DNA of 12,518 nt, from assembly GCA_958439775.1 (NCBI GenBank), contig CAUBWQ010000009.1, forward strand, positions 1 through 12,518. Reading direction: 5' to 3'. The notes beneath the pieces were generated by a model that saw only the letters and a program-made list of their open reading frames with translations, was not told where the DNA came from and searched no databases. A program made the position numbers and the translations under genes. This DNA comes from an uncultured Collinsella sp. Lineage in GTDB: Bacteria > Actinomycetota > Coriobacteriia > Coriobacteriales > Coriobacteriaceae. Shown in pieces: positions 1 through 5,830 of the stretch; positions within the stretch are counted from its first letter, which is position 1; every line of letters begins with the position of its first letter.

Positions 1-310
1 GGAACAGCTGCAGCGCAACCTTGGCGCCGTGCTTGTGGACGGCATCGGCCAGCGCCTTAAACGTGGGGATCTGAGCGTCGGTCGCCAGCTTGGGCGTGGG
101 GCTCGCGGTCATGACGGGAGCAACGTCGCCGATGACGATGTAGCTCACGCCGCCACGGGCCAGGCGCTCGTAAAAAGCCAGGCTGCGCTCGCCGATGGAA
201 CCGTCGCGCTCCTCGTAGCCGGTGGTCAGCGGCGGGAACATAATGCGGTTCTTGAGCTCAAGGGGGCCAACCGTAATGGGCTGGAGCAACTTGGATGCAG
301 GTGCGGTCAT
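1..310 (-). CDS. Old yellow enzyme-family NADH:flavin oxidoreductase, N-terminal part
   Basis: The first 103 residues of a TIM-barrel FMN oxidoreductase; the rest lies beyond the window edge. Visible family features are the opening block (LLQPITVGPLELKNRIMFPP), where the family has its first barrel strand and FMN contact, then a block around ERSLAFYERLARGGVSYIV and an edge at KVALQLF, where the family normally continues to a conserved His. The start ATG at 310 has a GAGAGG ribosome binding site 7 nt upstream. The family reduces activated C=C bonds or acts as an NADH oxidase; gut members include 2-enoate reductases and bile-acid or dienoyl-CoA reductases. The C-terminal iron-sulfur and NAD domains, if present, are out of view, so subfamily and substrate cannot be given. 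Confidence 0.9.
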   Translation of the reverse strand, partial: MTAPASKLLQPITVGPLELKNRIMFPPLTTGYEERDGSIGERSLAFYERLARGGVSYIVIGDVAPVMTASPTPKLATDAQIPTFKALADAVHKHGAKVALQLF

Positions 311-362
311 GGATATTCCTCTCTTGTAGGCGCGGCGGCGATGATGCCGCGTAGTTGTCTAG

Positions 363-392
363 AGGATATGGCATGGGAATACAACAGCGCAA
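363..392 (-). promoter_or_regulatory. Possible promoter of the flavin oxidoreductase gene
   Basis: On the minus strand TTGCGC (387-392) and TATCCT (363-368) are 18 bp apart, about 50 bp before the start codon at 310. The match to sigma-70 consensus is moderate and other pairings are possible. Confidence 0.3.
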
Positions 393-452
393 CGGAAATC
401 GGCGAATATCAGGTGGCAGCAGGTGGATGGGGCGTGGCGGCCCGTCGGTTTG

Positions 453-507
453 TCTCAATCTGTAACAGTTACTCGGCAAAACCGGGTCTTACTGTTACAG
501 ATCGAGA
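453..507. repeat. Long intergenic palindrome
   Basis: Arms 458-469 (ATCTGTAACAGT) and 491-502 are perfect 12-bp inverted repeats. After one mismatch the pairing continues outward for 4 bp (TCTC/GAGA), and an inner CTCGG/CCGGG stem can close around CAAAA. It lies between the tRNA terminator and the upstream region of the flavin oxidoreductase gene. It has no U-tract on the tRNA-proximal side and the tRNA already has its own terminator, so it looks like a repeat-family palindrome or regulatory hairpin. The remaining DNA in 311-555 shows no gene. Confidence 0.7.
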
Positions 508-554
508 TTTTGTTTGAGAGGCCGAGAATTGGACCGAAAACACGGTCCCGAAAT

Positions 555-587
555 AACAAAAAAGCTCGCCGGCTAGGCCGACGAGCT
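555..587 (-). terminator. Rho-independent terminator of the initiator tRNA
   Basis: On the minus strand an 11-bp stem (arms 577-587 and 563-573, one G-U pair) with a 3-nt loop is followed directly by a run of T residues. It starts 9 nt beyond the tRNA CCA end. Confidence 0.9.
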
Positions 588-596
588 GCAAGTTCT

Positions 597-673
597 TGGT
601 CGCGGGGGCAGGATTTGAACCTACGACCTCCGGGTTATGAGCCCGGCGAGCTACCAGACTGCTCCACCCCGCA
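597..673 (-). tRNA. Initiator tRNA-fMet (CAU)
   Basis: A 77-nt cloverleaf with encoded CCA and anticodon CAT. It closely follows the Escherichia coli initiator sequence along its whole length. Initiator hallmarks are visible: three consecutive G-C pairs next to the anticodon loop (CCGGG/CCCGG) and a purine11-pyrimidine24 pair in the D stem. Position 1 is U and position 72 is G, so the top of the acceptor stem is a U-G wobble rather than the C-A or C-U mismatch common in bacterial initiators. It is a single-gene unit with its own promoter and terminator. Confidence 0.95.
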
Positions 674-704
674 ATGTCTGGGCGCCTCATGTGCGCAAGA
701 AAGA

Positions 705-733
705 ATATTACGCGGGAGTTCGGTAAACGGCAA
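705..733 (-). promoter_or_regulatory. Sigma-70-type promoter of the initiator tRNA
   Basis: On the minus strand TTGCCG (728-733) and TAATAT (705-710) are separated by exactly 17 bp. The -10 box ends 31 bp before the mature tRNA 5' end, leaving a short leader. This is the best promoter match in the window. Confidence 0.75.
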
Positions 734-810
734 GGAAAATCTCGTAGAGCATAATTCCTTCATATTTAAACCCCTCAGCCCCTATCACCGTAAACGAATC
801 GCAGCCGAGC

Positions 811-833
811 GCCGTCGACGGCACGTATACAAT
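811..833 (+). promoter_or_regulatory. Palindrome and possible -10 box upstream of coaX
   Basis: GCCGTCGACGGC (811-822) is a perfect 12-bp palindrome, followed at 828-833 by TACAAT, a fair -10 box, about 37 bp before the coaX start. No convincing -35 is visible, so the promoter call is weak. The palindrome could be an operator. Confidence 0.3.
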
Positions 834-869
834 GGTGCGCGTCCTTTTATGCCGACACTGGGAGTAGAC

Positions 870-1643
870 ATGCTGCTCGCTATCGATATGGGAAATACGC
901 AGACGGCCATGGGCCTGTTTGACGGAGACGAGCTGGTGCAGTCGTGGCGCATGCCCACCGACCGCTCCTATACCGCCGACGAGATCCACGTGCGCCTGAT
1001 GGGCTTCTTTAAGATGTACGACCTCTCGCTCGGCGCGGTCGACGCGATCGCCTTTGCCGGCGTGGTGCCGCAGCTCTCGCGCGAATGGCACGCTGTGGCC
1101 GACCGCATTGCCGCAGACGCCATCGTCATCGGGCCGCAGACGGCCGCCGTGACCAAGCTGCGTGCGGCGCGACCCCAGGCCGTGGGCGCCGACCGCGTAG
1201 CTAACGCCGTCGCAGCCGAAGCTTTCTACGGCGCGCCAGCGATCGTGGTGGACTTTGGTACCGCGACCAATATCGACGTCATCGATGAGGACGGCTATTA
1301 CATTGGCGGAGCGATCGCGCCGGGCATCCGCATCTCCATGGACGCGCTAGCTGCCCGCGCTGCCAAGCTCGCCAGCGTTCCGCTCGAGGCGCCCGAGCAC
1401 GCCATCGGCCGTGACACCGAGGAATGCATCAAGGTCGGCGCCGTGATGGGCGCCGCCGCCATGGCCGAAGGCCTGGTCGCGCGCATGAAGCGCGAGCTGG
1501 GCCGCGACGATGCCACCGTTATCGCCACAGGCGGTCTCGCCGGCATCGTCGCCGATTCGACCGATGCCTTCGACGTGGTCGACGGACAGCTCACCATCAA
1601 GGGTATCTGCGAAATCTACCGCCGCATGCAGGAGCTGGGATAG
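870..1643 (+). CDS. coaX: Type III pantothenate kinase
   Basis: Phosphorylates pantothenate with ATP, the first step of cytosolic coenzyme A synthesis. The 257-residue product has the usual length. It shows the N-terminal phosphate-binding motif (AIDMGNTQTAMGLF, residues 4-17), the GADRVANA motif, the second phosphate/acidic motif (VVDFGTATNIDVI) and GGAIAPGI, all typical of the ASKHA-fold CoaX family. The ATG at 870 is chosen because GGAG lies 5 nt upstream (861-864). An in-frame ATG at 849 would place that GGAG inside the gene. The reading frame is open far upstream only because it crosses the tRNA on the other strand. It is the only + strand gene between the tRNA and the IS; no partner gene is next to it. 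Confidence 0.95.
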   Translation: MLLAIDMGNTQTAMGLFDGDELVQSWRMPTDRSYTADEIHVRLMGFFKMYDLSLGAVDAIAFAGVVPQLSREWHAVADRIAADAIVIGPQTAAVTKLRAARPQAVGADRVANAVAAEAFYGAPAIVVDFGTATNIDVIDEDGYYIGGAIAPGIRISMDALAARAAKLASVPLEAPEHAIGRDTEECIKVGAVMGAAAMAEGLVARMKRELGRDDATVIATGGLAGIVADSTDAFDVVDGQLTIKGICEIYRRMQELG

Positions 1644-1700
1644 GACAGGGGCTTAAGTCGAGCACGCCCGATGCCACAGTCCCCGCAAATGCTCGCCAAG

Positions 1701-1743
1701 CCTATTCCTCAAAATCGAAAAATTTTCAGTTTTGAGGAATAGG
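1701..1743. repeat. Perfect 14-bp inverted repeat downstream of coaX
   Basis: CCTATTCCTCAAAA (1701-1714) and its exact reverse complement (1730-1743) flank a 15-nt loop that contains a near-palindromic GAAAA/TTTTC core. The whole 43 bp is AT-rich within GC-rich DNA. There is no T-tract after the hairpin, so it is not a standard terminator, although it follows coaX by 57 bp. Apart from this palindrome and the split hairpin at 1771-1788, nothing is seen in 1644-1788. Confidence 0.75.
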
Positions 1744-1770
1744 TCCGAGGTGCTACCCCGCAGTCACGCA

Positions 1771-1788
1771 AAGCCCTCCCCGGCACAG
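1771..1788 (+). terminator. Left half of a terminator-like hairpin split by the IS
   Basis: AAGCCCTC (1771-1778) pairs with GAGGGCTT (3247-3254), and CGGC (1781-1784) pairs with GCCG (3241-3244), once the IS and one CAG copy are removed. The ancestral stem has 8 bp, a 2x2 internal loop, 4 bp and an ACAG tetraloop. It lies between convergent coaX and the biotin ligase-like gene and would serve as a two-way terminator. U-tracts on either side are weak. Confidence 0.6.
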
Positions 1789-1812
1789 TGAACTGCGCCC
1801 CAAATCTTGGAC
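1789..1812 (+). repeat. Left terminal inverted repeat of the IS
   Basis: Begins TGAACTGC, directly after the CAG duplication; 20 of 24 bases match the right repeat. It follows the orfB stop. Confidence 0.88.
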
Positions 1813-1826
1813 GCCCTAAATAGCGA

Positions 1827-2732
1827 CTAGGCCGCAAGGGCCTGATTCCGGAACTCCTCCGGGGTCAGGCCCTTCAATCTTACCTGCCTCCGGCTCGTGT
1901 TCCAGTGGACTATGTATTCCTCCAGGGCGCGTATGAAATCCTCGAACGTCTTCCACTCGCGGCCCCGGGAGAACTCGTCCTTGACGTGGCCGAAGAGCTG
2001 CTCGGTGGCGGCATTGTCGATGCAGTTCGCCTTCCTGGACATGCTCTGGACGATACCGGCGGCCTCGAGCCTGGATGTGTACGAGGCGTGCTGGTACTGC
2101 CAGCCCCGGTCCGAGTGCATGGTCGGGGCGGCGCCCTCGGGGATCTTGGACAGCAGCTCGTCGAGCATCCTCACCTGCTGGCCCATGTCGGGCGTGGTCG
2201 ATATGTCGCTCGCCACGATCTCCTTGGTGCAGAAGTCCAGCGTCGGGGCCCAGTAGGCCTTGCCGCCGGCCACCTTGAACTCGGTGACGTCCGTCCCCAG
2301 CTTCTGCCACGGGGCCCCGGCGTCGAAATCCCTCGCGATCACGTTCTCGAACGTTCTGCCGACGACGCCCCTGTACGAGTTGTACCTGTGGTAGGCCGTC
2401 TCGCGCCTGATGCCGCAGCGGATCCCCATCTCGCGCATCATCTTGAGCACGGTCTTGTCGGCTATCACGGCCCCCTCTTCCGCCCTGAGGCACATCGCTA
2501 TCTGCCGGTGCCCGCAGCCGTTGGCGGTGCGCGAGAAGATCTCGGCGGCCGCCTCCCGGAGCTCGGGGCGCGTGGGCCTCGGCGGGTGCGCGAGGGCGTA
2601 GTAGTAGGTCGACCTCTTGAGCTCGGCGCATGCGAGCAGGTGCCCGAGTGCGTGTCCCTCGGCGCGCAGGGCCGCGACCGCTTCGGCCTTCGCCCTGGTC
2701 AGAGCCCGTCCCTCTCGACCAGGGCGCGTAAT
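1827..2732 (-). CDS. IS3-family transposase OrfB (DDE catalytic part)
   Basis: Catalytic half of the transposase, made mainly as an OrfAB fusion by -1 frameshifting. From the AUU at 2732 it has about 301 residues. In order it shows an HTH_21-like segment (AEGHALGHLLACAELKRSTY), a linker with YHRYNSYRG, then the integrase core: first Asp in GTDVTEF (about residue 147), second Asp in HSDRGWQ, and Glu in DNAATEQLFG. Exactly 35 residues lie between the second Asp and the Glu, as in the IS3 family. It ends in a tail with NTSRRQVRLKGLTPEEF, the usual C-terminus of these transposases. In IS911 an AUU in the slippery site starts separate OrfB; the AUU here is in the same place, but its use is inference. 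Confidence 0.93.
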   Translation of the reverse strand: MTRPGREGRALTRAKAEAVAALRAEGHALGHLLACAELKRSTYYYALAHPPRPTRPELREAAAEIFSRTANGCGHRQIAMCLRAEEGAVIADKTVLKMMREMGIRCGIRRETAYHRYNSYRGVVGRTFENVIARDFDAGAPWQKLGTDVTEFKVAGGKAYWAPTLDFCTKEIVASDISTTPDMGQQVRMLDELLSKIPEGAAPTMHSDRGWQYQHASYTSRLEAAGIVQSMSRKANCIDNAATEQLFGHVKDEFSRGREWKTFEDFIRALEEYIVHWNTSRRQVRLKGLTPEEFRNQALAA

Positions 2733-2738
2733 TTTTTT
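2691..2738 (-). promoter_or_regulatory. Programmed -1 frameshift signal: A7 slippery run plus stem-loop
   Basis: Seven A residues (2732-2738, minus strand) are read as AAA AAA in the orfA frame; slipping back by one gives ATT ACG in orfB. Five nt downstream begins a perfect 10-bp stem (2717-2726 with 2691-2700). Its 16-nt loop has a further AGAG/CTCT pairing. The stem contains most of the orfA stop codon. Confidence 0.85.
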
Positions 2739-3190
2739 AGGTAGGCCACCTCGGCCTCGAGCCTGCGGCACCGCTCCTCGAGCTCCTCCTCGCGGGTCCG
2801 CGGCCTCGCCCTGGAACCGCTCGGCCGGCCCTTGGGCCTCGGGCGCAGGGCCTCCGCGCCGCCCCGGCGGTATAGCGCGCACCACTTCTTGAGCGGCGAC
2901 ATCGACATTATGCCGAACGCCGCCATCGCCTCGGTCTTCGTCATGCCGCCGTCGACGACGGCGGAGGCGGCGGCGACCTTCTGCTCGTATGTGTACCTGC
3001 CCTGCTTTCCGTCCATGCGCAGCAGCACCTCGCTCCCGAATGCGCGGTATATCTCCTGCCATCTTCTCACGGCTTCCGCGGGAAGCGAAAGGGCAATCGC
3101 GGCAGATTTATACCCGTGCCCGAGCTCGAAGAGCCCTATGGCCGCCTTCCTGGCCTCGGCATCATGCTTCACCCTCAAATCAACGCGCAT
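2699..3190 (-). CDS. IS3-family transposase OrfA (DNA-binding part)
   Basis: Binds the IS ends through its helix-turn-helix segments and forms the N-terminal part of the OrfAB transposase. The 163 residues carry an HTH near the N-terminus (GLFELGHGYKSAAIALSLPA, then AVRRWQEIYRAFG). A second HTH-like segment follows (GGMTKTEAMAAFGI), with an Arg/Pro-rich linker (RPRPKGRPSGSRARPR). Its C-terminus is an acidic coiled coil (EEELEERCRRLEAEVAYLKK) like the leucine zipper of the family. The ATG at 3190 has GGGAGG 8 nt upstream; the frame stays open into the terminal repeat, but a start there would lack a binding site. The gene ends inside the frameshift-stimulating stem. Confidence 0.9.
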   Translation of the reverse strand: MRVDLRVKHDAEARKAAIGLFELGHGYKSAAIALSLPAEAVRRWQEIYRAFGSEVLLRMDGKQGRYTYEQKVAAASAVVDGGMTKTEAMAAFGIMSMSPLKKWCALYRRGGAEALRPRPKGRPSGSRARPRTREEELEERCRRLEAEVAYLKKLRALVERDGL

Positions 3191-3198
3191 AAAGAAAG

Positions 3199-3230
3199 CC
3201 TCCCATTTCTCATGTCCAAGAAATGGGAGG
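3199..3230 (-). promoter_or_regulatory. Hairpin covering the orfA ribosome binding site
   Basis: Read on the minus strand, CCTCCCATTTCT (3219-3230) pairs perfectly with 3199-3210 across an 8-nt loop. The 3' arm contains the GGGAGG that serves orfA at 3190. A transcript entering from outside would fold and hide the site; one starting inside the arm would not. Confidence 0.75.
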
Positions 3231-3237
3231 CAGTTCA
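3214..3237 (-). repeat. Right terminal inverted repeat of the IS
   Basis: Reads TGAACTGC on the minus strand from 3237, followed by the second CAG copy at 3238-3240. It overlaps the 5' arm and loop of the orfA leader hairpin. Confidence 0.88.
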
Positions 3238-3254
3238 CAGGCCGAAGAGGGCTT
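3238..3254. terminator. Right half of the IS-split hairpin
   Basis: CAG (target duplication), GCCG (3241-3244) and GAGGGCTT (3247-3254) complement the left half at 1771-1784. It lies 37 bp beyond the stop of the biotin ligase-like gene. The rest of 3255-3291 shows nothing. Confidence 0.6.
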
Positions 3255-3291
3255 CGTTGTCATCGTTATCTTTGAGCGCGGGTGCCTCGCG

Positions 3292-3993
3292 TTACAGTCC
3301 GCGAATTCGTACGGCCTCGGGCGGAAACTCTTGCTCGCCGGCATCGGTCTTGATGGTCGCACGACCCCAGATGTCCAGGCCCGCAAACACACCGACCGCA
3401 AGCGGCAAGCCGTTGGGCGACACCGCCGCAACTTGGCGGCCCAGCAGCGGCACCATGTCGAAGTACTCGCCCAGCACGGGAGCCAGCGGCCCTGCGGCGC
3501 CTTGCGGCGTGTTGGCAACAACCGCCCAGGCGTCCACGCGGGCCAGCACGGCGGCGGCCAGCGCCTCGACCAGCGCTTCGTCAGCCACGTCCACACCAAG
3601 CTCGCTCAGCGCCGAACGCTCAATATCCACCGTCACGGCACCGAACATGCCTGCAGCACCGGCACCGCCGTTCACGGCAACACGCGCGAGCGACGTCTCA
3701 AACGCAGGCGCGCCGCACACGATGTCACTCGGCCACTGGATACCCACCTTACCGGCAAGGCCCAACCCCGGCATCGAAGCCGTGCCCACGAGCGCGTCCA
3801 TCATGCCCATCGCGGCCACAAACGGCAGGCCGTGGAAGGCATGCATGTTCACATCGGGGCGCACAACCAGCGAAAACGTCAGCGAAGCATCGCCCGCGCT
3901 CCACGCACACCAGCCCGCGGACACGCCCTCGCGGCCCGCGTCACGCGCCGCGTCGAGCTCGGTGCCGACGGCAACAGCATTCATCTCGATCAT
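3292..3993 (-). CDS. Biotin protein ligase-like protein with degenerate active site
   Basis: A 233-residue protein that follows the biotin-[acetyl-CoA-carboxylase] ligase layout without the N-terminal HTH. SLTFSLVVRP matches the family strand before the dimer region. GIQWPSDIV stands where active ligases have the KWPND motif, and the C-terminal SH3-like domain is recognisable (LLGRQVAAV to VFAGLDIWGRATIKT). The biotinyl-AMP loop GRGRxGR is missing: the chain passes from AGWCAWSAGD directly to SLTFS. The catalytic Lys is Gln and the Asn is Ser. It may be an inactive paralogue, a ligase for another acyl group or a very divergent ligase; function is not assignable. The ATG at 3993 directly follows the folP-folK stop at 3994-3996, so translation is probably coupled. 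A second in-frame ATG at 3984 is possible. Confidence 0.75.
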   Translation of the reverse strand: MIEMNAVAVGTELDAARDAGREGVSAGWCAWSAGDASLTFSLVVRPDVNMHAFHGLPFVAAMGMMDALVGTASMPGLGLAGKVGIQWPSDIVCGAPAFETSLARVAVNGGAGAAGMFGAVTVDIERSALSELGVDVADEALVEALAAAVLARVDAWAVVANTPQGAAGPLAPVLGEYFDMVPLLGRQVAAVSPNGLPLAVGVFAGLDIWGRATIKTDAGEQEFPPEAVRIRGL

Positions 3994-5724
3994 CTACATA
4001 CGCCCCAATTCGCCCACGATATGGCCCACGCGGTCCTCGGGCTCCTTGACCTCGACGCCGTTGTAGCGGAAGAACCGCGCCGGGTCGTGCATCAAGTCCT
4101 CGAGCGGCGCCAGCACAAAATCGCGCTCGCCGATCAGCGGATGCGGCAGGCGCAGCTTTTTGCCGCCGTGGGTCTCGCCGTCCATCCACAGCAGGTCCAG
4201 GTCGATGGTGCGCGGGCCGTTGGCCTTGGCCTTTTTGGAGCGGTCGCGCCCCAGCTCAGCCTCGATCTTCATAAGCTCGTCGAGCAGCACCAACGGCGCC
4301 AGCTCGGTCTTGATCTCGATGACGGCGTTGGCAAACGCGTCCTGGCGCGTCTCGTAGGCAGGCTCGCTCTCGTAGATCTTGGAGGAGTTGGACACGCAGG
4401 TGAGTGGAATCTCGGCGATCATCTCGCGTGCAGCGCGGATGTTGTCGCAGCGATGCCCCAGGTTGGAGCCCACAGCCACAAACGCGCGGCGCGGCTGCGG
4501 CTTGGCAACCGCCCAGTAACCGTTCAGGAACTGCGCAAAACCCGCGGCGTCGTGCACGCGCACGATGTTGGCACCGGCCTGGATGGCGCCCAGGCACACG
4601 CCAAACGTGGCGGCATCGCGCTCGGCGGCCTCGGTCACGCCCGAGACGGCGCCCACAAAGCGCTTGCGCGACACGGCGCACATGAGCGGATAGCCCAGCG
4701 ACGCCATCTTGGCAGTCTCGCGCTGGATGACGATGTCTTCGTTAGCCGACTTACCAAAGCCCGGGCCAGGATCGATGCAGATGCGGTCGCGCGACACGCC
4801 GGCATGGATGAGCGTGCGGGCCTGGTCGGACAGAAAGCCCATGACGCGGCGCATGATGGGCGCCGAATCGGGCAGGGTGAAGCGGCGGAGCTGCGAGGTG
4901 GGCACGTAGGCTTCCTCGCGGCGGGCGCTGCGGCGCATCATGGCGGCCAGTCGGTCATTGGACTCCGATGCGGCCTCGGTGGCCTCGGGCGCGGGCGCGA
5001 CGGTCTCGGCGGCAGCAGCCTGCTCGGCGGCCGGCGTCTCCTGCTCGCTTGAAGGCTCGGACGTGGGCTCCGGTTCGCCAAACGGCAACGAGGGCTGCAC
5101 CACGCCGCCCGGAAGCTTGGCCTCCGGCTTAGGCTCGCCCAGCAACTTGCCGCGACGGCGGCGAGCCGGCTTCTCGGCCTCACGCGCGGCCTCGGCAGCC
5201 GCCTCGCGCGCCTTCTCGGCAACAAACGCCGCTGCCGAGGTATCGAGCTGCACCGTTGCGTGCGTGCGTGCGGGCGCGGCGACCTCGCCGGCATGCATCA
5301 CGATGACGCCGCAGGTACTCGTCTTAACAAACTCGACCATCTTGGGATCGGTGAAGCCGGTCACGTCGTTGACGATCGAGGCGCCGCAGCGCACGGCCGC
5401 CTTGGCAACCGCCACATGACGCGTGTCGATCGAGACGATGGCGCCCTCCTTGGCCAGCGCGCGCACCACGGGCAGCACGCGGCGAGCCTCCTCGTCGGGG
5501 TTGACCGGGGTAAAGCCGGGGCGCGTGGACTCGCCGCCCACGTCGATGATGTCGGCGCCGGCGTCGAGCATCGCCAGGCCGTACTCGATGGCGGCATCGG
5601 GGTCGAAGTGCTCCCCGCCATCGCTAAACGAATCGGGCGTCACGTTGAGGACGCCCATGATGCGCGGACGGTCAAAGCTGAGCTCGTACTTTCCGCACCG
5701 CCATGTCTTGCTGTCGTTCGCCAT
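3994..5724 (-). CDS. folP: FolP-FolK fusion: dihydropteroate synthase plus HPPK
   Basis: One 576-residue protein for two consecutive folate steps. The N-terminal part (about 1-400) joins 6-hydroxymethyl-dihydropterin diphosphate to p-aminobenzoate. It shows IMGVLNVTPDSFSDGG (22-37), DVGGESTRPG (61-70), SID (98-100), VND (118-120), CIDPGPGFGKS (316-326), SRKRFVG (352-358) and ANIVRVHD (385-392). The C-terminal part (about 411-560) is pyrophosphokinase with FVAVGSNLG, SSKIYESEPAYET, GPRTIDLDLLW and LPHPLIGERDFVLAPLEDL. Between MHAGE (143-147) and MRRVMGFL (about 291) sits some 125-140 residues of Ala/Glu/Pro-rich, charged sequence where synthases normally have a short loop. The ATG at 5724 is chosen for AGGAGG 6 nt upstream; the ATG at 5730 abuts that site. 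It probably forms a transcription unit with the downstream biotin ligase-like gene. Confidence 0.95.
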   Translation of the reverse strand: MANDSKTWRCGKYELSFDRPRIMGVLNVTPDSFSDGGEHFDPDAAIEYGLAMLDAGADIIDVGGESTRPGFTPVNPDEEARRVLPVVRALAKEGAIVSIDTRHVAVAKAAVRCGASIVNDVTGFTDPKMVEFVKTSTCGVIVMHAGEVAAPARTHATVQLDTSAAAFVAEKAREAAAEAAREAEKPARRRRGKLLGEPKPEAKLPGGVVQPSLPFGEPEPTSEPSSEQETPAAEQAAAAETVAPAPEATEAASESNDRLAAMMRRSARREEAYVPTSQLRRFTLPDSAPIMRRVMGFLSDQARTLIHAGVSRDRICIDPGPGFGKSANEDIVIQRETAKMASLGYPLMCAVSRKRFVGAVSGVTEAAERDAATFGVCLGAIQAGANIVRVHDAAGFAQFLNGYWAVAKPQPRRAFVAVGSNLGHRCDNIRAAREMIAEIPLTCVSNSSKIYESEPAYETRQDAFANAVIEIKTELAPLVLLDELMKIEAELGRDRSKKAKANGPRTIDLDLLWMDGETHGGKKLRLPHPLIGERDFVLAPLEDLMHDPARFFRYNGVEVKEPEDRVGHIVGELGRM

Positions 5725-5746
5725 GAACATCCTCCTAAAATGCCCA

Positions 5747-5774
5747 CGCCGCCGAGCCTGGGGAGCTGGCGGCG
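5747..5774 (-). promoter_or_regulatory. GC-rich hairpin in the folP-folK leader
   Basis: Arms 5747-5753 and 5768-5774 (CGCCGCC/GGCGGCG) plus an inner AGC/GCT give a 10-bp stem with one bulged G and a 7-nt loop, 11 bp before the AGGAGG site. No U-tract follows on the minus strand, so it is a leader structure rather than a clear terminator of the sirtuin gene. Confidence 0.45.
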
Positions 5775-5799
5775 GGGTCGCTTTGCACTCAGTCTTTCT

Positions 5800-5830
5800 A
5801 TTGTATCCGCGCGCGCGGGCTAGAACGCAA
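5800..5830 (-). promoter_or_regulatory. Weak promoter candidate for folP-folK
   Basis: On the minus strand TACAAT (5800-5805) is a good -10 box; TTGCGT (5825-5830) is 19 bp upstream, inside the end of the sirtuin gene. The long spacer lowers confidence; read-through from the sirtuin gene is an alternative. Confidence 0.35.

Larger units (their letters stand above)
1789..3237 (-). mobile_element. Complete IS3-family (IS150-type) insertion sequence, 1449 bp
   Basis: Ends are imperfect 24-bp inverted repeats, 1789-1812 and 3214-3237, with 20 of 24 positions identical. Both start TGAACTGC and share CTTGGAC, giving the TG...CA termini of the family. The 3-bp sequence CAG flanks it on both sides (1786-1788 and 3238-3240), a target duplication of the size expected for IS150-type elements. 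It encodes overlapping orfA and orfB in -1 relation and appears intact. Both flanks rejoin into one hairpin, which supports these exact boundaries. Confidence 0.93.

Noticed and set aside
423-869. Upstream extension of the coaX frame
   Set aside because: It runs across the tRNA, its terminator and a palindrome; CoaX motifs begin right after the ATG at 870, which has its own GGAG.
1905-2744. Open frame on the plus strand across the IS orfB
   Set aside because: Shadow of the transposase on the opposite strand; no family resemblance.
3223-5052. 609-codon open frame on the plus strand across the biotin ligase-like and folP-folK genes
   Set aside because: Arg/His/Gln-rich shadow of conserved FolP/FolK motifs on the other strand; no ribosome binding site.
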